Shown: piece after piece, positions 16,831 to 25,723 of the stretch
Layout of the letters: each line of letters opens with the position of its first letter
Numbering within the stretch: position 1 is the first letter of the stretch
From: Paenibacillus rubinfantis
GTDB lineage: Bacteria > Bacillota > Bacilli > Paenibacillales > Paenibacillaceae
Length of the DNA stretch: 64,000 nucleotides
Reading direction: 5' to 3'
Assembly (NCBI RefSeq): GCF_001486505.1
Contig: NZ_LN909065.1
Location: 496,001-560,000, forward strand
Notes under the pieces: model-generated
The model's database searches: none
The model's input: the letters and a program-made list of their open reading frames with translations, nothing else
Told to the model about the DNA's origin: nothing
Made by a program: the position numbers and the translations under genes

Positions 16831-17139
16831 CTAATCGCATTTCGCATGTTGAATTGCCTGGGTCAATAGCGATATGACGTGATCGTCGTCACAGCTGTAA
16901 TACATCGTGTTGGCTTCGCGACGAAACTTCACCAACCGCAAATTTCGCAGCAGACTCAGCTGATGGGATACCGCCGATTGCGACAAATTCAGCACCTCGG
17001 ACATATGCGTCACGGAACATTCCTCTTCGGACAGCAGATAAAGAATTTTGATCCGGGTCGGATCAGATAAGGCCTTGAAAATCGTTGAAACCTTCTCCAG
17101 CGTATCCGGGGTCAGATAGGTGTGTACATTTTTATCCAT
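16831..17139 (-). CDS. czrA: ArsR/SmtB-type metal-sensing repressor (CzrA-like)
   Basis: A 102-residue winged-helix repressor. The DNA-recognition helix is NLSQSAVSHQLSLL. In the C-terminal alpha-5 zinc site of CzrA the ligands are D-x-H ... H-x-x-H; here the same positions read DDH ... HAKC, so three ligands are kept and the fourth His is replaced by Cys. One Cys (ECSVTHM) sits where SmtB has its alpha-3 Cys. Metal binding should release DNA and induce the adjacent CDF pump. The ATG at 17139 follows GGGGAGGGG; a longer frame reaching 17724 runs antisense through noncoding and spo0A sequence and is rejected. A near-perfect operator lies 26 bases upstream. Confidence 0.87.
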   Translation of the reverse strand: MDKNVHTYLTPDTLEKVSTIFKALSDPTRIKILYLLSEEECSVTHMSEVLNLSQSAVSHQLSLLRNLRLVKFRREANTMYYSCDDDHVISLLTQAIQHAKCD

Positions 17140-17164
17140 AGAGTGGTCCCCTCCCCAAATCAAG

Positions 17165-17186
17165 TATATGAGCATATGTTCATATA
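17165..17186. promoter_or_regulatory. ArsR/SmtB-type operator
   Basis: A 22-base inverted repeat with one mismatch: half-sites TATATGAGCAT and its partner reading TATATGAACAT on the other strand. This is the TATATGAAC half-site form used by CzrA/SmtB proteins. It lies directly downstream of the -10, over the likely transcription start, so bound repressor would block initiation. Confidence 0.85.
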
Positions 17187-17187
17187 C

Positions 17188-17216
17188 AGAATAACCCTGT
17201 GAGTATGATTTGTCAA
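17188..17216 (-). promoter_or_regulatory. Sigma-A promoter of the czrA-czcD operon
   Basis: Minus strand TTGACA, 17-base spacer, TATTCT. The operator begins two bases beyond the -10. Confidence 0.82.
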
Positions 17217-17240
17217 TTGGTGGATGCGGATTTCTCACGA

Positions 17241-17287
17241 AAAAAATAAAAAACGGCCGCAGCTCGGTGTTTACCGAGAGGGACCGC
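17241..17287 (-). terminator. Terminator after spo0A
   Basis: Minus strand CTCGGT and ACCGAG pair around AAAC, extended by GCGGTC and the GCGGCCG side, followed by T6-A-T7. Located about 90 bases after the spo0A stop. Confidence 0.82.
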
Positions 17288-17377
17288 CTTTCATCCAAAT
17301 CTGTATAACTACGCAAGTGAACGACCATCGGCATGACCTCACCAGTCGTTATCACGTTCATTCGTTTCCTTAGACTT

Positions 17378-18181
17378 TCACGACACTTTATGCTCGATCC
17401 GCAGCTTATCTGCCACCATAGCGATAAATTCGCTGTTGGTTGGTTTGGATTTGGAGATGTTGATCGTGTACCCAAAAAGATGGCTGATCGAGTCGATATT
17501 CCCCCGGGTCCAAGCAACCTCAATCGCATGGCGAATGGCACGTTCCACACGGGATGGAGTCGTTTTGAATTTCTCTGCAATCGCCGGATACAACGTTTTG
17601 GTGATCGCGCCCAAAATTTCGATATTATTGTACACCATCGTAATGGCTTCGCGTAGATATTGATACCCTTTAATATGCGCAGGAACTCCGATTTCATGAA
17701 TGATCGAAGTGATATTCGCATCAAGGTTTTTGCCTTTGCCCAGCGGCACGACGTTCGATTTCGTAAACGATGTCGACGGTGTGTTGGTAGTTAAGTTTTG
17801 AACACCAACAAGCTGACGAATGCGATTCGCCAAAACTTCCATGTCAAAAGGTTTTAAGATGTAGTAAGAAGCGCCAAGTTGAACGGCACGCTGTGTGATG
17901 TTCTCTTGACCAAAAGCGGTCAGCATGATGATCTTGGGCTGCGGATTCAAGTTGAGGTCGCGAATGCGCTCCAACACGCCGAGTCCGTCCAGATGAGGCA
18001 TAATAATGTCCAGGATTAAGACATCCGGAACTTTTGCCGCATTATCGATCATCTCCAGTACTTCTTCCCCATTATAAGCGATTCCCGAGACGACCATATC
18101 GTCTTGCTCCGAAATATATTCCGCGAGCAAATTCGTAAATTCTCGATTATCATCCGCCAACAACACTTCGATTTTCTGCAC
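17378..18181 (-). CDS. spo0A: Sporulation master regulator Spo0A
   Basis: A 267-residue response regulator. The receiver domain (residues 1-125) has the acidic pair DD at 10-11, the phospho-acceptor Asp at 58 ([12 protein letters not shown]), Thr in MLTAFG and Lys in YILKPFD. A linker of about 25 residues leads to the Spo0A C-terminal DNA-binding domain, with the signature [15 protein letters not shown] and the recognition segment [17 protein letters not shown]. Phosphorylated Spo0A binds TGTCGAA boxes and starts sporulation. The start is GTG at 18181, with GGAGG 9 bases away. spoIVB lies upstream as in all Bacilli, but a terminator and a sigma-H promoter separate them. Confidence 0.98.
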   Translation of the reverse strand: MQKIEVLLADDNREFTNLLAEYISEQDDMVVSGIAYNGEEVLEMIDNAAKVPDVLILDIIMPHLDGLGVLERIRDLNLNPQPKIIMLTAFGQENITQRAVQLGASYYILKPFDMEVLANRIRQLVGVQNLTTNTPSTSFTKSNVVPLGKGKNLDANITSIIHEIGVPAHIKGYQYLREAITMVYNNIEILGAITKTLYPAIAEKFKTTPSRVERAIRHAIEVAWTRGNIDSISHLFGYTINISKSKPTNSEFIAMVADKLRIEHKVS

Positions 18182-18244
18182 TGCCTACTTCCTCCTTCAG
18201 GTAAATGGATGGGTTTTTATTTGTTTCTCCTCTTCCCAGAATAA

Positions 18245-18273
18245 GGATTCGACATGTAAAAGTAAATTCCTTC
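18245..18273 (-). promoter_or_regulatory. Sigma-H promoter of spo0A
   Basis: Minus strand GAAGGAAT matches the sigma-H -35 exactly, followed by a 12-base spacer and GTCGAAT as the -10 core. A 0A box (TGTCGAA) overlaps the -10. This corresponds to the sporulation promoter Ps of B. subtilis spo0A. Confidence 0.8.
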
Positions 18274-18399
18274 TGTCGAAAATTATTTTTATTTATTTTT
18301 TTGCAGGGTTGAGATATAATAAAATATTTATTTACATAAAGCGATTTGGTTCGGATGCATTCGACAAAAGCATACAGCATTTCCTGGTGGTTTGTCGAT
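18248..18399. promoter_or_regulatory. Cluster of Spo0A boxes upstream of spo0A
   Basis: Three perfect 7-base TGTCGAA/TTCGACA sites at 18248-18254, 18274-18280 and 18360-18366, and a TGTCGAT at 18393-18399. One overlaps the sigma-H -10 and one lies beside the -35, so self-regulation is expected; the two distal ones could act on an upstream vegetative promoter. Confidence 0.78.
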
Positions 18400-18421
18400 C
18401 CCCCGCAGGAGTTTCCAGGAC

Positions 18422-18463
18422 AAAAAAAATCTTAAGGCAGCGTTTAGCTCGCCTTAAGATTTT
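18422..18463 (-). terminator. Terminator overlapping the end of spoIVB
   Basis: Minus strand AATCTTAAGGC pairs with GCCTTAAGATT across a 12-base loop and is followed by eight T. The spoIVB stop codon lies in the loop. Confidence 0.88.
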
Positions 18464-19775
18464 GTAGTGCCCCTTTGTTGCTCTTCAGAATCCCGGCATC
18501 CTGCAGCATCCACTCGATAAAGCAACCATACCCGGATTTCGGGTCGTTGACAAATACGTGAGTAACTGCGCCAATCAGCTTCCCGTTTTGGATAATCGGG
18601 CTGCCGCTCATGCCTTGTACGATACCGCCCGTCTTCTCCACGAGCCGCGGATCGGTGATTCGAATAACCAGACCTTTGGTCTCCGGGGCATTTTGCTTGG
18701 AAACATGGACGATCTCAACCTTAAATCGTTCTACGCGTTGACCTTCCACCACCGTAAGAATTTCTGCCGGTCCTTCTTTAACCTCCTCCGCAAAAGCAAC
18801 GGGGATCGGTTTTTGGTATACGCTGTACTCCGGATTTTGCGACATTTTCCCAAAGATCCCGAAGTGCGTATTCCGTTCGATATTGCCTAAGGTTTTACCT
18901 TCCTTCAGAAAATGAGCCCGTTTTTCTCCTGGTTCTCCGCTTTCGCTCTTAGAAATGGACGTTACGCTGGATTGCAATATCTGCCCGCTGCCAACTACGA
19001 TCGGCGTCTGCGTGTTCATATCGGTAATAATGTGACCTAAGGCCCCATATACGCCATGATCCGGAGCATAAAACGTCAGCGTCCCCACCCCTGCGGCAGA
19101 ATCGCGGATATACAACCCCAGCCGCCAGGCCCGATCTTGCTGATCGTAAGCAGGGCTTAAGGAGGTGCTAAATTCCTTGTCGTTCCGCTTATAAGTAATT
19201 TTAAGCGGGCGTTGGTGTTTGCCGGCTTCCGCCGCGATGTCGGCTACATCCCGGACATCCTTCAGCTTCGTACCGTTAATGTGGGTGATCAAATCACCGG
19301 CTTGAATTCCCGCGGCTTCGCCGGGAGATACTTTGCCGGTATCGGTGATAACCTGATGGTGCCCGACCACTAAGATCCCGGCGGATTTGACTTTGACGCC
19401 AATCGTTTGTCCGCCGGGAATCACTTTGAGGTCCGGAATGACATTGACCTTCACGGTCTTTAGAGGAATTTGACCGAATAATTTCATGCGGAGGTTGGCT
19501 TCTCCACTCCGAAGCGATGAGAGCTTGAGCGGATTTCCCAAGGATACTTTCATGGATGGGTTTGGTTGCCCGTTTACCATCACTACATCGGGTCGATCCA
19601 CGCTGACTTCAGCCTGTACGGGCAAAGCCAATGAAATTTGTGTTCCCTGACCCTGAAACAGGCGCAACTCGTCCGGCAATACGGGCAGCCGCCCTTCAGC
19701 GGCAGACGTGCCGAGAAAACAAAAGAAGAAGGCAAGAAAAAGACCGAGCATTCTATTCCTGAGGTTCGGGTTCAA
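18444..19775 (-). CDS. spoIVB: SpoIVB serine peptidase
   Basis: A 443-residue forespore-made signalling protease. N-terminal signal/anchor (MLGLFLAFFFCFLGTSAAEG), a PDZ domain at about 130-205 (GVKVKSAGILVVGHHQV, AAGIQAGDLITHINGTKL), and the S55 peptidase domain with catalytic His in GALGHIITD and Ser in QGMSGSPII. In B. subtilis it crosses to the intermembrane space and cleaves SpoIVFA to activate pro-sigma-K. The frame starts at TTG 19775 with AGGGAG 11 bases upstream; an ATG eight codons later lacks a site. Gene order recN - spoIVB - spo0A is conserved in spore formers. Confidence 0.95.
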   Translation of the reverse strand: MNPNLRNRMLGLFLAFFFCFLGTSAAEGRLPVLPDELRLFQGQGTQISLALPVQAEVSVDRPDVVMVNGQPNPSMKVSLGNPLKLSSLRSGEANLRMKLFGQIPLKTVKVNVIPDLKVIPGGQTIGVKVKSAGILVVGHHQVITDTGKVSPGEAAGIQAGDLITHINGTKLKDVRDVADIAAEAGKHQRPLKITYKRNDKEFSTSLSPAYDQQDRAWRLGLYIRDSAAGVGTLTFYAPDHGVYGALGHIITDMNTQTPIVVGSGQILQSSVTSISKSESGEPGEKRAHFLKEGKTLGNIERNTHFGIFGKMSQNPEYSVYQKPIPVAFAEEVKEGPAEILTVVEGQRVERFKVEIVHVSKQNAPETKGLVIRITDPRLVEKTGGIVQGMSGSPIIQNGKLIGAVTHVFVNDPKSGYGCFIEWMLQDAGILKSNKGALQNLKAS

Positions 19776-19874
19776 TGGCTGTCACGCTCCCTTAGCTTCT
19801 TTCGCTTGACGAAAAGGTGGTCGCCAATTGCGTACCTATAAGATACCCCGGGTCAGGTGTTTTATTACTGTCAA

Positions 19875-21614
19875 TCATTGTGCCGGACTTAATAAACCAT
19901 CCTTTTGTGCCTGCGCCAGCTTCAGCATTTCCTGGGCATGGTGTTGGGTCTTCTCGGTGATTTCCACCCCGCCGAGCATGCGGGCCAATTCATTCACCCG
20001 TCCCGCTTCATCCAAGGATTCGATGCGGGTCATCGTGCGTCCGTCTTCAACAACCTTCTCGATCAGATACTGCCGATCGGCCATGCAAGCCACTTGCGGG
20101 AGGTGGGTGATGGCGAATACCTGGCACATCGCGGACAATCGCGACAATTTGTCGGCGATCGACTGAGCCGCCCGTCCGCTGACGCCGGTATCCACTTCAT
20201 CGAAGATCAGGACGGGAACTTGGTCATGCCGGGCGAAAATACTCTTGAGCGCCAGCATCATCCGCGACAGCTCACCACCGGAGGCGATCTTGCTCAGCGG
20301 ACGAAGCGGTTCTCCCGGGTTCGGCGAGATCAAGAATTCCGCATTATCGATGCCGTGCTTCCCGGGACGAATACGCTGCCCTTCCCATTCCAAGCCATGA
20401 GCGTCCTCCGTAAGGGTTAGCTTCACCTCCAACGAGGTTCTTCCCATTTGCAGATCCTTCAGTTCCGTCTCGATCTGAGCTGCCAATTCATCGGCCTTTT
20501 GACGGCGCACTGCACTCAGTTCAAAGGCTTGCTTCATTAACCGGACCGTCAGTTTCTCCCGCTCCGCCTGGAGCTGGTCCAGACGTTCATCCTTGTTCTC
20601 TAAAGCATCGGTTTCCTGACGGATCTTCTCATAATAAGTAAGGATGCCTTGAATATCGTCTCCGTATTTGCGGCGGAGCGTTGAGATTAAATCGAGCCGC
20701 TCCTCCACCTCTTCAAGCCGCTCTGGATTAAACTCGATCCGTTCACGATAATTCCGTAAGCTGAAAGAAGCGTCCTCCAGTTGATAATAAGCGGACTGCA
20801 GCTGATCCAGGAGCGGAGAAATCCCTTTAGTATCATAAGCGGCCACTTCGCTTAGCTTCGATACGGCTTTTGCGATCGCATCAAGTCCTTGTGGACCGTA
20901 CAGCAAATCATAGGCTTTCGAAATGGACTCCATCATTTTCTCGCTATGGGATAGCTTGACCTTTTCTTCCGCAAGCCATTCATCTTCGCCCGGTTTTAAC
21001 TCGGCTGCCGCAATCTCACCAAGCTGAAAACGGTATAAATCGAGCATTTGCAACGCCTGCTGGCTCGTATTGCGCAGCTCGTTGTATTCCTTGTCTATTC
21101 GCACGAATTCTCCATAAGTCGCTTGGTACGCCAACTTCACCGGATCAATCGATTCGGCTCCGTACGCATCCAGCAGCTCCAAATGGCGTTCCGGCCGAAG
21201 CAGGGTTTGGTGCTCATGTTGGCCGTGCAGGTTGATCAGCTCATCACCGACTTCGCGAAGCATCGATAAATTGACGAGTTGACCATTAATGCGAGCTGAA
21301 CTCTTGCCTTGAACGCTGATTTCCCGACGAATAATAAGCAGTTCGCCCGGATCACCGGCGATCCCCAGTCCATCCAGCGTCGTCCAAACCGGATGTCCCG
21401 CCGGCAGATCGAAGGAGGCCTCCATCTCGGCCTTATCACAGCCATAGCGGATTAGATCGGCCGAACCCCGCCCGCCGGCAATCAAGCCGAGCGCATCGAT
21501 GATAATAGATTTGCCCGCCCCAGTCTCCCCTGTGAGCACATGAAAACCGGAACCAAACGACACATCTACCGCTTCAACTACCGCCAGATTCCGGATGGAT
21601 AAATGAACCAACAT
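19875..21614 (-). CDS. recN: DNA repair protein RecN
   Basis: A 579-residue SMC-like ATPase that gathers double-strand break ends. Walker A GETGAGKS near residue 33, a long coiled-coil middle (about 170-370), signature LASGGELSRMMLALK and Walker B VLIFDEVDTGVSG near the end, then the ITHLPQVA switch. The ATG at 21614 (MLVHLSIRNLAVVE) follows AAGGGG; the nine codons upstream are not family-like. It lies 33 bases after argR, matching ahrC-recN in B. subtilis. Confidence 0.96.
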   Translation of the reverse strand: MLVHLSIRNLAVVEAVDVSFGSGFHVLTGETGAGKSIIIDALGLIAGGRGSADLIRYGCDKAEMEASFDLPAGHPVWTTLDGLGIAGDPGELLIIRREISVQGKSSARINGQLVNLSMLREVGDELINLHGQHEHQTLLRPERHLELLDAYGAESIDPVKLAYQATYGEFVRIDKEYNELRNTSQQALQMLDLYRFQLGEIAAAELKPGEDEWLAEEKVKLSHSEKMMESISKAYDLLYGPQGLDAIAKAVSKLSEVAAYDTKGISPLLDQLQSAYYQLEDASFSLRNYRERIEFNPERLEEVEERLDLISTLRRKYGDDIQGILTYYEKIRQETDALENKDERLDQLQAEREKLTVRLMKQAFELSAVRRQKADELAAQIETELKDLQMGRTSLEVKLTLTEDAHGLEWEGQRIRPGKHGIDNAEFLISPNPGEPLRPLSKIASGGELSRMMLALKSIFARHDQVPVLIFDEVDTGVSGRAAQSIADKLSRLSAMCQVFAITHLPQVACMADRQYLIEKVVEDGRTMTRIESLDEAGRVNELARMLGGVEITEKTQHHAQEMLKLAQAQKDGLLSPAQ

Positions 21615-21647
21615 GCGAGGCACCCCTTCCCCTAACTTCAAACTGAA

Positions 21648-22097
21648 TTAAGATATGTAACCCATGATCTGGTCGATTAAATACCGGCTGTAATCTTCAT
21701 TCCGGCAGATCAGCAAAATCGTGTCGTCCCCGCAAATCGTGCCGAGCAAATCCGGCCATTCCATATTGTCGAGCAGCACGGCCACCGAGTTCGCTGTCCC
21801 CGGGAGGCACTTCATCACAACCAAGTTCCCGGTATGATCGATATGCACGAAGCTGTCAACCAGCGCACGCTGCAGCTTCTGCACCGGATTATAGCGCTGG
21901 GCCGTCGGCATGGAGTATTTGTACCTGCCGTCGTCTGTTGGCACCTTAATCAGCATCAGCTCTTTAATGTCGCGGGAGACCGTTGCTTGAGTGACCTGAT
22001 ATCCCGCTTCGCGCAACGCTTCCACCAGTTCGTCCTGGGTTTCGATTTCCCTTGCGGTAATGATTTCCCGTATTTTGATATGTCTATGCCCTTTCAT
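21648..22097 (-). CDS. argR: Arginine repressor ArgR/AhrC
   Basis: A 149-residue arginine-dependent regulator, hexameric in the family. The N-terminal winged helix has [20 protein letters not shown] followed by [12 protein letters not shown]; the C-terminal oligomerisation and arginine-binding domain has [14 protein letters not shown]. It represses arginine synthesis and activates catabolism when arginine is abundant. The ATG at 22097 has GGAGG directly upstream; a frame start at 22163 begins inside the preceding gene. No ARG box was located with confidence. Confidence 0.94.
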   Translation of the reverse strand: MKGHRHIKIREIITAREIETQDELVEALREAGYQVTQATVSRDIKELMLIKVPTDDGRYKYSMPTAQRYNPVQKLQRALVDSFVHIDHTGNLVVMKCLPGTANSVAVLLDNMEWPDLLGTICGDDTILLICRNEDYSRYLIDQIMGYIS

Positions 22098-22134
22098 TCT
22101 GCCCTCCACTTGCCTGCTGGTCGAAAAATTCGAT

Positions 22135-22614
22135 TCAGGCGGTTTCATCTTCATCATCATCATCCGTCGTTAAGGAGATTTCCTTCAGTTCCCCTTGATC
22201 CGGATCCACGTACAATACGCCGGCGCATTCTGGATAAAGCAGCAGAAACGGCAGCATTTCCCTGCGCAGTCCGCTGCCTGTCCATTCCATCGGCAGGCGT
22301 TCCCGCGCGGTTCTTACCAGATAGAATTCCCCGTTCTTGACCGCAATATAGTCGATGAACAGACGGCTGCGCAGGAGTTCCCCGTCCACGCGAAAGGCGA
22401 GCGGCACCTTCAGTTTATCGCTGACGACCTCGTAACCCGCTTGCTCCAGCATGTCCACGGCAGGGTGCTCCAAAATCTCCTCATTCATTTCAAATCCGAT
22501 GCCGGATCTCAAAGAGAACGGCTTGCGGACCCAGGAACGAAAACCGCGGTACAGCAAATAAGCGCCAATCCCCGCGATCACTACCATCAGAAGACCATCA
22601 GAGTAAACTCCCAC
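22135..22614 (-). CDS. Hypothetical protein with one N-terminal membrane segment
   Basis: A 159-residue protein starting at GTG 22614, with AGGTGAT upstream. Residues about 9-23 ([17 protein letters not shown]) form one membrane segment; the rest is a soluble domain with [18 protein letters not shown] and a C-terminal tail of alternating Asp and Glu ([11 protein letters not shown]). Alignment with nuclease or metal-binding motifs was not possible by eye. It sits between tlyA and argR, a slot occupied by small unannotated proteins in related genomes as far as I recall. No function is assigned. Confidence 0.75.
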   Translation of the reverse strand: MGVYSDGLLMVVIAGIGAYLLYRGFRSWVRKPFSLRSGIGFEMNEEILEHPAVDMLEQAGYEVVSDKLKVPLAFRVDGELLRSRLFIDYIAVKNGEFYLVRTARERLPMEWTGSGLRREMLPFLLLYPECAGVLYVDPDQGELKEISLTTDDDDEDETA

Positions 22615-22758
22615 CGAATATCACCTCATCCACTATTTCGACGCCACCTCAAACGGCTCCTGTCAGACGCAGTACAAAAATATGAGGGAATGAGGACAAA
22701 ATCGCGGTTTTGATTCCATTATAGGGAACAGGCGTTCGATTTGCAAGCGGGAACATGC

Positions 22759-22784
22759 AAAAAAGACCCATCACTTGGATGGGC
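22759..22784 (-). terminator. Terminator overlapping the tlyA stop codon
   Basis: Minus strand GCCCATC pairs with GATGGGT, followed by six T. The TGA of tlyA lies in the loop side of the hairpin, so the last codons are part of it. Confidence 0.82.
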
Positions 22785-23631
22785 CTCCCGTAAAGGTATT
22801 CGCGGCTTCTTGGACAACGCTGGCCGCCAACTCGCGGACCGGCGCGAACCGATCCTTCTCCTGACCTTCCGTTCGATCAGCTGCAACTTCTTCTAGTCTG
22901 AGATGTGCCAAAAATTCGATATTGCCTTCACCGCCGGTGATCGGGGAGAAGGTTAAACCAGCCACCCCATAGCCTTGCTCCACCGCAAAGCTCAACACCG
23001 TCTCCAGCACTTCCTGATGAACCTTGGGGTCGCGAACCACCCCGGATTTGCCAACCTTCTCGCGGCCGGCTTCAAACTGCGGTTTAATCAGCGCGGCGAT
23101 GTCCGCCGGTCTTTTCAGCAACGCGAGGAGCGGAGGCAAAATAATTTTAAGCGAAATAAAAGATACATCGATGCTCGCAAAATCCGGCTGCGGACCTTCC
23201 AAATCCTCCGGCGTCATGTACCGAAAGTTCGTCCGTTCCTTGACGTTCACCCTCGGATCGTTACGCAGCGACCAATCCAGCTGGTTGTAGCCTACGTCAA
23301 TGGCATAGACATAACCCGCCCCATGCTGCAAAGCGCAATCGGTAAACCCGCCGGTCGACGAACCGATATCCAGCATCGTTCGGCCCGTCAGATCCAGGTT
23401 AAAAAGTTTGATCGCTTTTTCCAGCTTCAGCCCGCCCCGGCTGACATATGGATGAATTGCGCCTTTAACGGATAGCGCCGTATCTCGGGGGATCTTCGTC
23501 CCCGCTTTCTCCAGCCGCTCCTGTCCGCCGAATACCAGCCCTGCCATAATCGCGGCTTTCGCCTTCTCTCTGCTATCGAAATATCCCTGCTCCACGAGCA
23601 GGACATCTACGCGTTCCTTGGAAACCGACAT
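22771..23631 (-). CDS. tlyA: TlyA-family rRNA (cytidine-2'-O)-methyltransferase (YqxC)
   Basis: A 286-residue protein with an N-terminal S4 RNA-binding domain (RVDVLLVEQGYFDSREKAKA) and an FtsJ-like methyltransferase domain whose SAM motif is MLDIGSSTGGFTDCALQ near residue 85; later KPQFEAGREKVGK and GGEGNIEFL are family blocks. TlyA proteins 2'-O-methylate 16S and/or 23S rRNA, and in mycobacteria their loss causes capreomycin resistance. The ATG follows GGGAG. Twelve bases separate it from dxs, matching the ispA-dxs-yqxC order of B. subtilis. Confidence 0.9.
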   Translation of the reverse strand: MSVSKERVDVLLVEQGYFDSREKAKAAIMAGLVFGGQERLEKAGTKIPRDTALSVKGAIHPYVSRGGLKLEKAIKLFNLDLTGRTMLDIGSSTGGFTDCALQHGAGYVYAIDVGYNQLDWSLRNDPRVNVKERTNFRYMTPEDLEGPQPDFASIDVSFISLKIILPPLLALLKRPADIAALIKPQFEAGREKVGKSGVVRDPKVHQEVLETVLSFAVEQGYGVAGLTFSPITGGEGNIEFLAHLRLEEVAADRTEGQEKDRFAPVRELAASVVQEAANTFTGGPSK

Positions 23632-23643
23632 GTCAATCTCCCG

Positions 23644-25554
23644 TCAATAATTTACTTTTTTGCCTAACGCCAGGTGCTGACCGTTCCGGAATCTTTGCAC
23701 TTCACGAACAACATTCTCGGCCGTCAGGCCCACTTCCTCTAGCTGCTCCTTAATGCTGCCATGCTCGATAAACCGGTCCGGAATCCCCATCAGGTGGATA
23801 TCGAGCCCGCTGATCCCTTGCTCAGCGTAGAACTCCAGAATCGCACTGCCCAAGCTTCCGGCTTGCGAGGCTTCTTCTAACACGATCATCTGACCGTTGC
23901 CCTGCGCCAGTCGACGCAACATATCTGCATCCAGCGGCTTCAGGAATCTGGCGTTGACGACCGCGGCGGAGACGCCTTCCCGCTTCAGCATATCCGCGGC
24001 TTCTTCCGCAACCTGCACCATCGGCCCGATCGCGATGATCGTCAGACTGTCACCTTCGCGCAGCTGTTCCCAGGATCCGATTGGAATCGGCACCAGCTCG
24101 GGATCCAGCGCTACTCCGGGCACGTTAATCCGCGGATAGCGGTAGGCGATCGGCCCTTCATTATATTCAAGCGCCGTCTTCATCATATGGCGCAATTCAT
24201 TCTCATCCTTCGGCATCATTAAAACGATATTCGGAATATGCCGCATAAAAGCGATATCGTAAACCCCTTGGTGGGTCTCGCCGTCCGCGCCGACAAATCC
24301 GGCCCGGTCAATGGCAAACATCACGTTGGCGTTATGGCGGCAAATATCGTGGACGATCTGGTCGTACGCCCGTTGCATAAACGTAGAATACACGGCATAC
24401 ACCGGCTTCATGCCTTCCATCGCCATTGCGGCGCACATCGTGGCGGCATGCTGCTCCGCGATGCCAACGTCGATCATGCGACCGGGAAAACGTTCCCCGA
24501 ACTTAACCAGCCCGGAACCGCCCGGCATGGCCGGCGTCACGGCTACGATGCGTTCGTCCTGCTCAGCCAGCTCGATAAGCGTCTGTCCAAATACCTCCGT
24601 ATACATCGGATTTCCAACCGCCTTCAGCAACTGACCGGATTCGATTTTGTACGGCGTAATGCCATGCCATTTATGCGAATCCTGCTCCGCCGGTGTATAT
24701 CCTTTGCCTTTGGTCGTGAGGACATGCACGAGAACAGGGCCGCTTACGTTATTCGCCTGTTTGAAGGAGTCGATCAACCCCGGTAAGTCGTGGCCGTCAA
24801 CCGGTCCTAGATACTTGAAGCCCAGCTCCTCGAACAAAACGCCGGAGACCATCAAATATTTGAGGCTGTCCTTGACCCGTTCCACGGTCTTGGCGACTTT
24901 TCCGCCGATGGCCGGGATCTTCTTGAGCAGTTGCTCCACTTCGTCCTTCGCCCGCAAGTAATTGCGGTCAGACCGAATTTTGGTCAGGTAATTATGCAAT
25001 GCTCCGACATTGGGAGCGATCGACATTTCATTGTCGTTGAGGATCACCATCAGATCCTTTTTCTCATGACCGATATGATTTAGCGCTTCAAACGCCATTC
25101 CGCCGGTCAACGCACCGTCCCCGATAATCGCGATCACTCGGTTGGACTCGCCCTTCAAATCCCGGGCCAGCGCCATCCCCATGGCCGCTGAAAGCGAGGT
25201 ACTGCTGTGCCCTGCTTCCCACACGTCATGCTCGCTCTCACTCCGCTTTACAAACCCGCATAATCCCTGATGTTTACGAAGCGTGTCGAACTGGTCCATC
25301 CGCCCGGTTAACATTTTATGTACGTACGCCTGATGACCTACGTCAAAGATCAATTTATCCTGCGGACTGTTATAGCAATAGTGCAGGGCGATCGTCAATT
25401 CCACCACGCCCAAATTCGAAGCCAAATGCCCGCCGGTTGCCGACAGCTTTTCAATCAAGAACTGGCGGATCTCCGCAGCGAGCGGCGTCAATTGCTCCAT
25501 GGACAAGTTTTTCAGATCGGCAGGCTCATGTATTTGCGAAAGCAGCACAGCCAT
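23644..25554 (-). CDS. dxs: 1-deoxy-D-xylulose-5-phosphate synthase
   Basis: A 636-residue thiamine diphosphate enzyme that joins pyruvate and glyceraldehyde-3-phosphate, the entry to the MEP isoprenoid pathway. Motifs: [12 protein letters not shown], thiamine diphosphate site [16 protein letters not shown] with NDNEMSI, transketolase segment [15 protein letters not shown] and C-terminal [15 protein letters not shown]. Length is normal. It follows ispA after a terminator and precedes tlyA closely, so isoprenoid genes cluster here. Confidence 0.97.
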   Translation of the reverse strand: MAVLLSQIHEPADLKNLSMEQLTPLAAEIRQFLIEKLSATGGHLASNLGVVELTIALHYCYNSPQDKLIFDVGHQAYVHKMLTGRMDQFDTLRKHQGLCGFVKRSESEHDVWEAGHSSTSLSAAMGMALARDLKGESNRVIAIIGDGALTGGMAFEALNHIGHEKKDLMVILNDNEMSIAPNVGALHNYLTKIRSDRNYLRAKDEVEQLLKKIPAIGGKVAKTVERVKDSLKYLMVSGVLFEELGFKYLGPVDGHDLPGLIDSFKQANNVSGPVLVHVLTTKGKGYTPAEQDSHKWHGITPYKIESGQLLKAVGNPMYTEVFGQTLIELAEQDERIVAVTPAMPGGSGLVKFGERFPGRMIDVGIAEQHAATMCAAMAMEGMKPVYAVYSTFMQRAYDQIVHDICRHNANVMFAIDRAGFVGADGETHQGVYDIAFMRHIPNIVLMMPKDENELRHMMKTALEYNEGPIAYRYPRINVPGVALDPELVPIPIGSWEQLREGDSLTIIAIGPMVQVAEEAADMLKREGVSAAVVNARFLKPLDADMLRRLAQGNGQMIVLEEASQAGSLGSAILEFYAEQGISGLDIHLMGIPDRFIEHGSIKEQLEEVGLTAENVVREVQRFRNGQHLALGKKVNY

Positions 25555-25580
25555 TCCCCGCTTTCCTTAATGTATGGTTC

Positions 25581-25605
25581 AAAAAGCCGGCTTCCAAAAC
25601 CGGCT
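25581..25605 (-). terminator. Terminator between ispA and dxs
   Basis: Minus strand AGCCGG pairs with CCGGCT around an 8-9 base loop and runs into five T. It lies about 120 bases after the ispA stop and just before the dxs start, so it could also act as an attenuator for dxs. Confidence 0.7.
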
Positions 25606-25723
25606 CTTCATTGCAATAGATGATAATAGCCTTCATTATACCATATGTCACGTTGATGTCGAAATCACTTGCAGCGGATGACTGAGTCATTTTTCCCTGA
25701 TTTCGCTTTGAGGCTCAGGTTCC

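Noticed and set aside
16831..17724. Long frame running into the metal repressor from 17724
   Set aside because: The first 195 codons are antisense to nothing useful and pass over the promoter, operator and spo0A end; only the last 102 codons are a family protein with a ribosome site.
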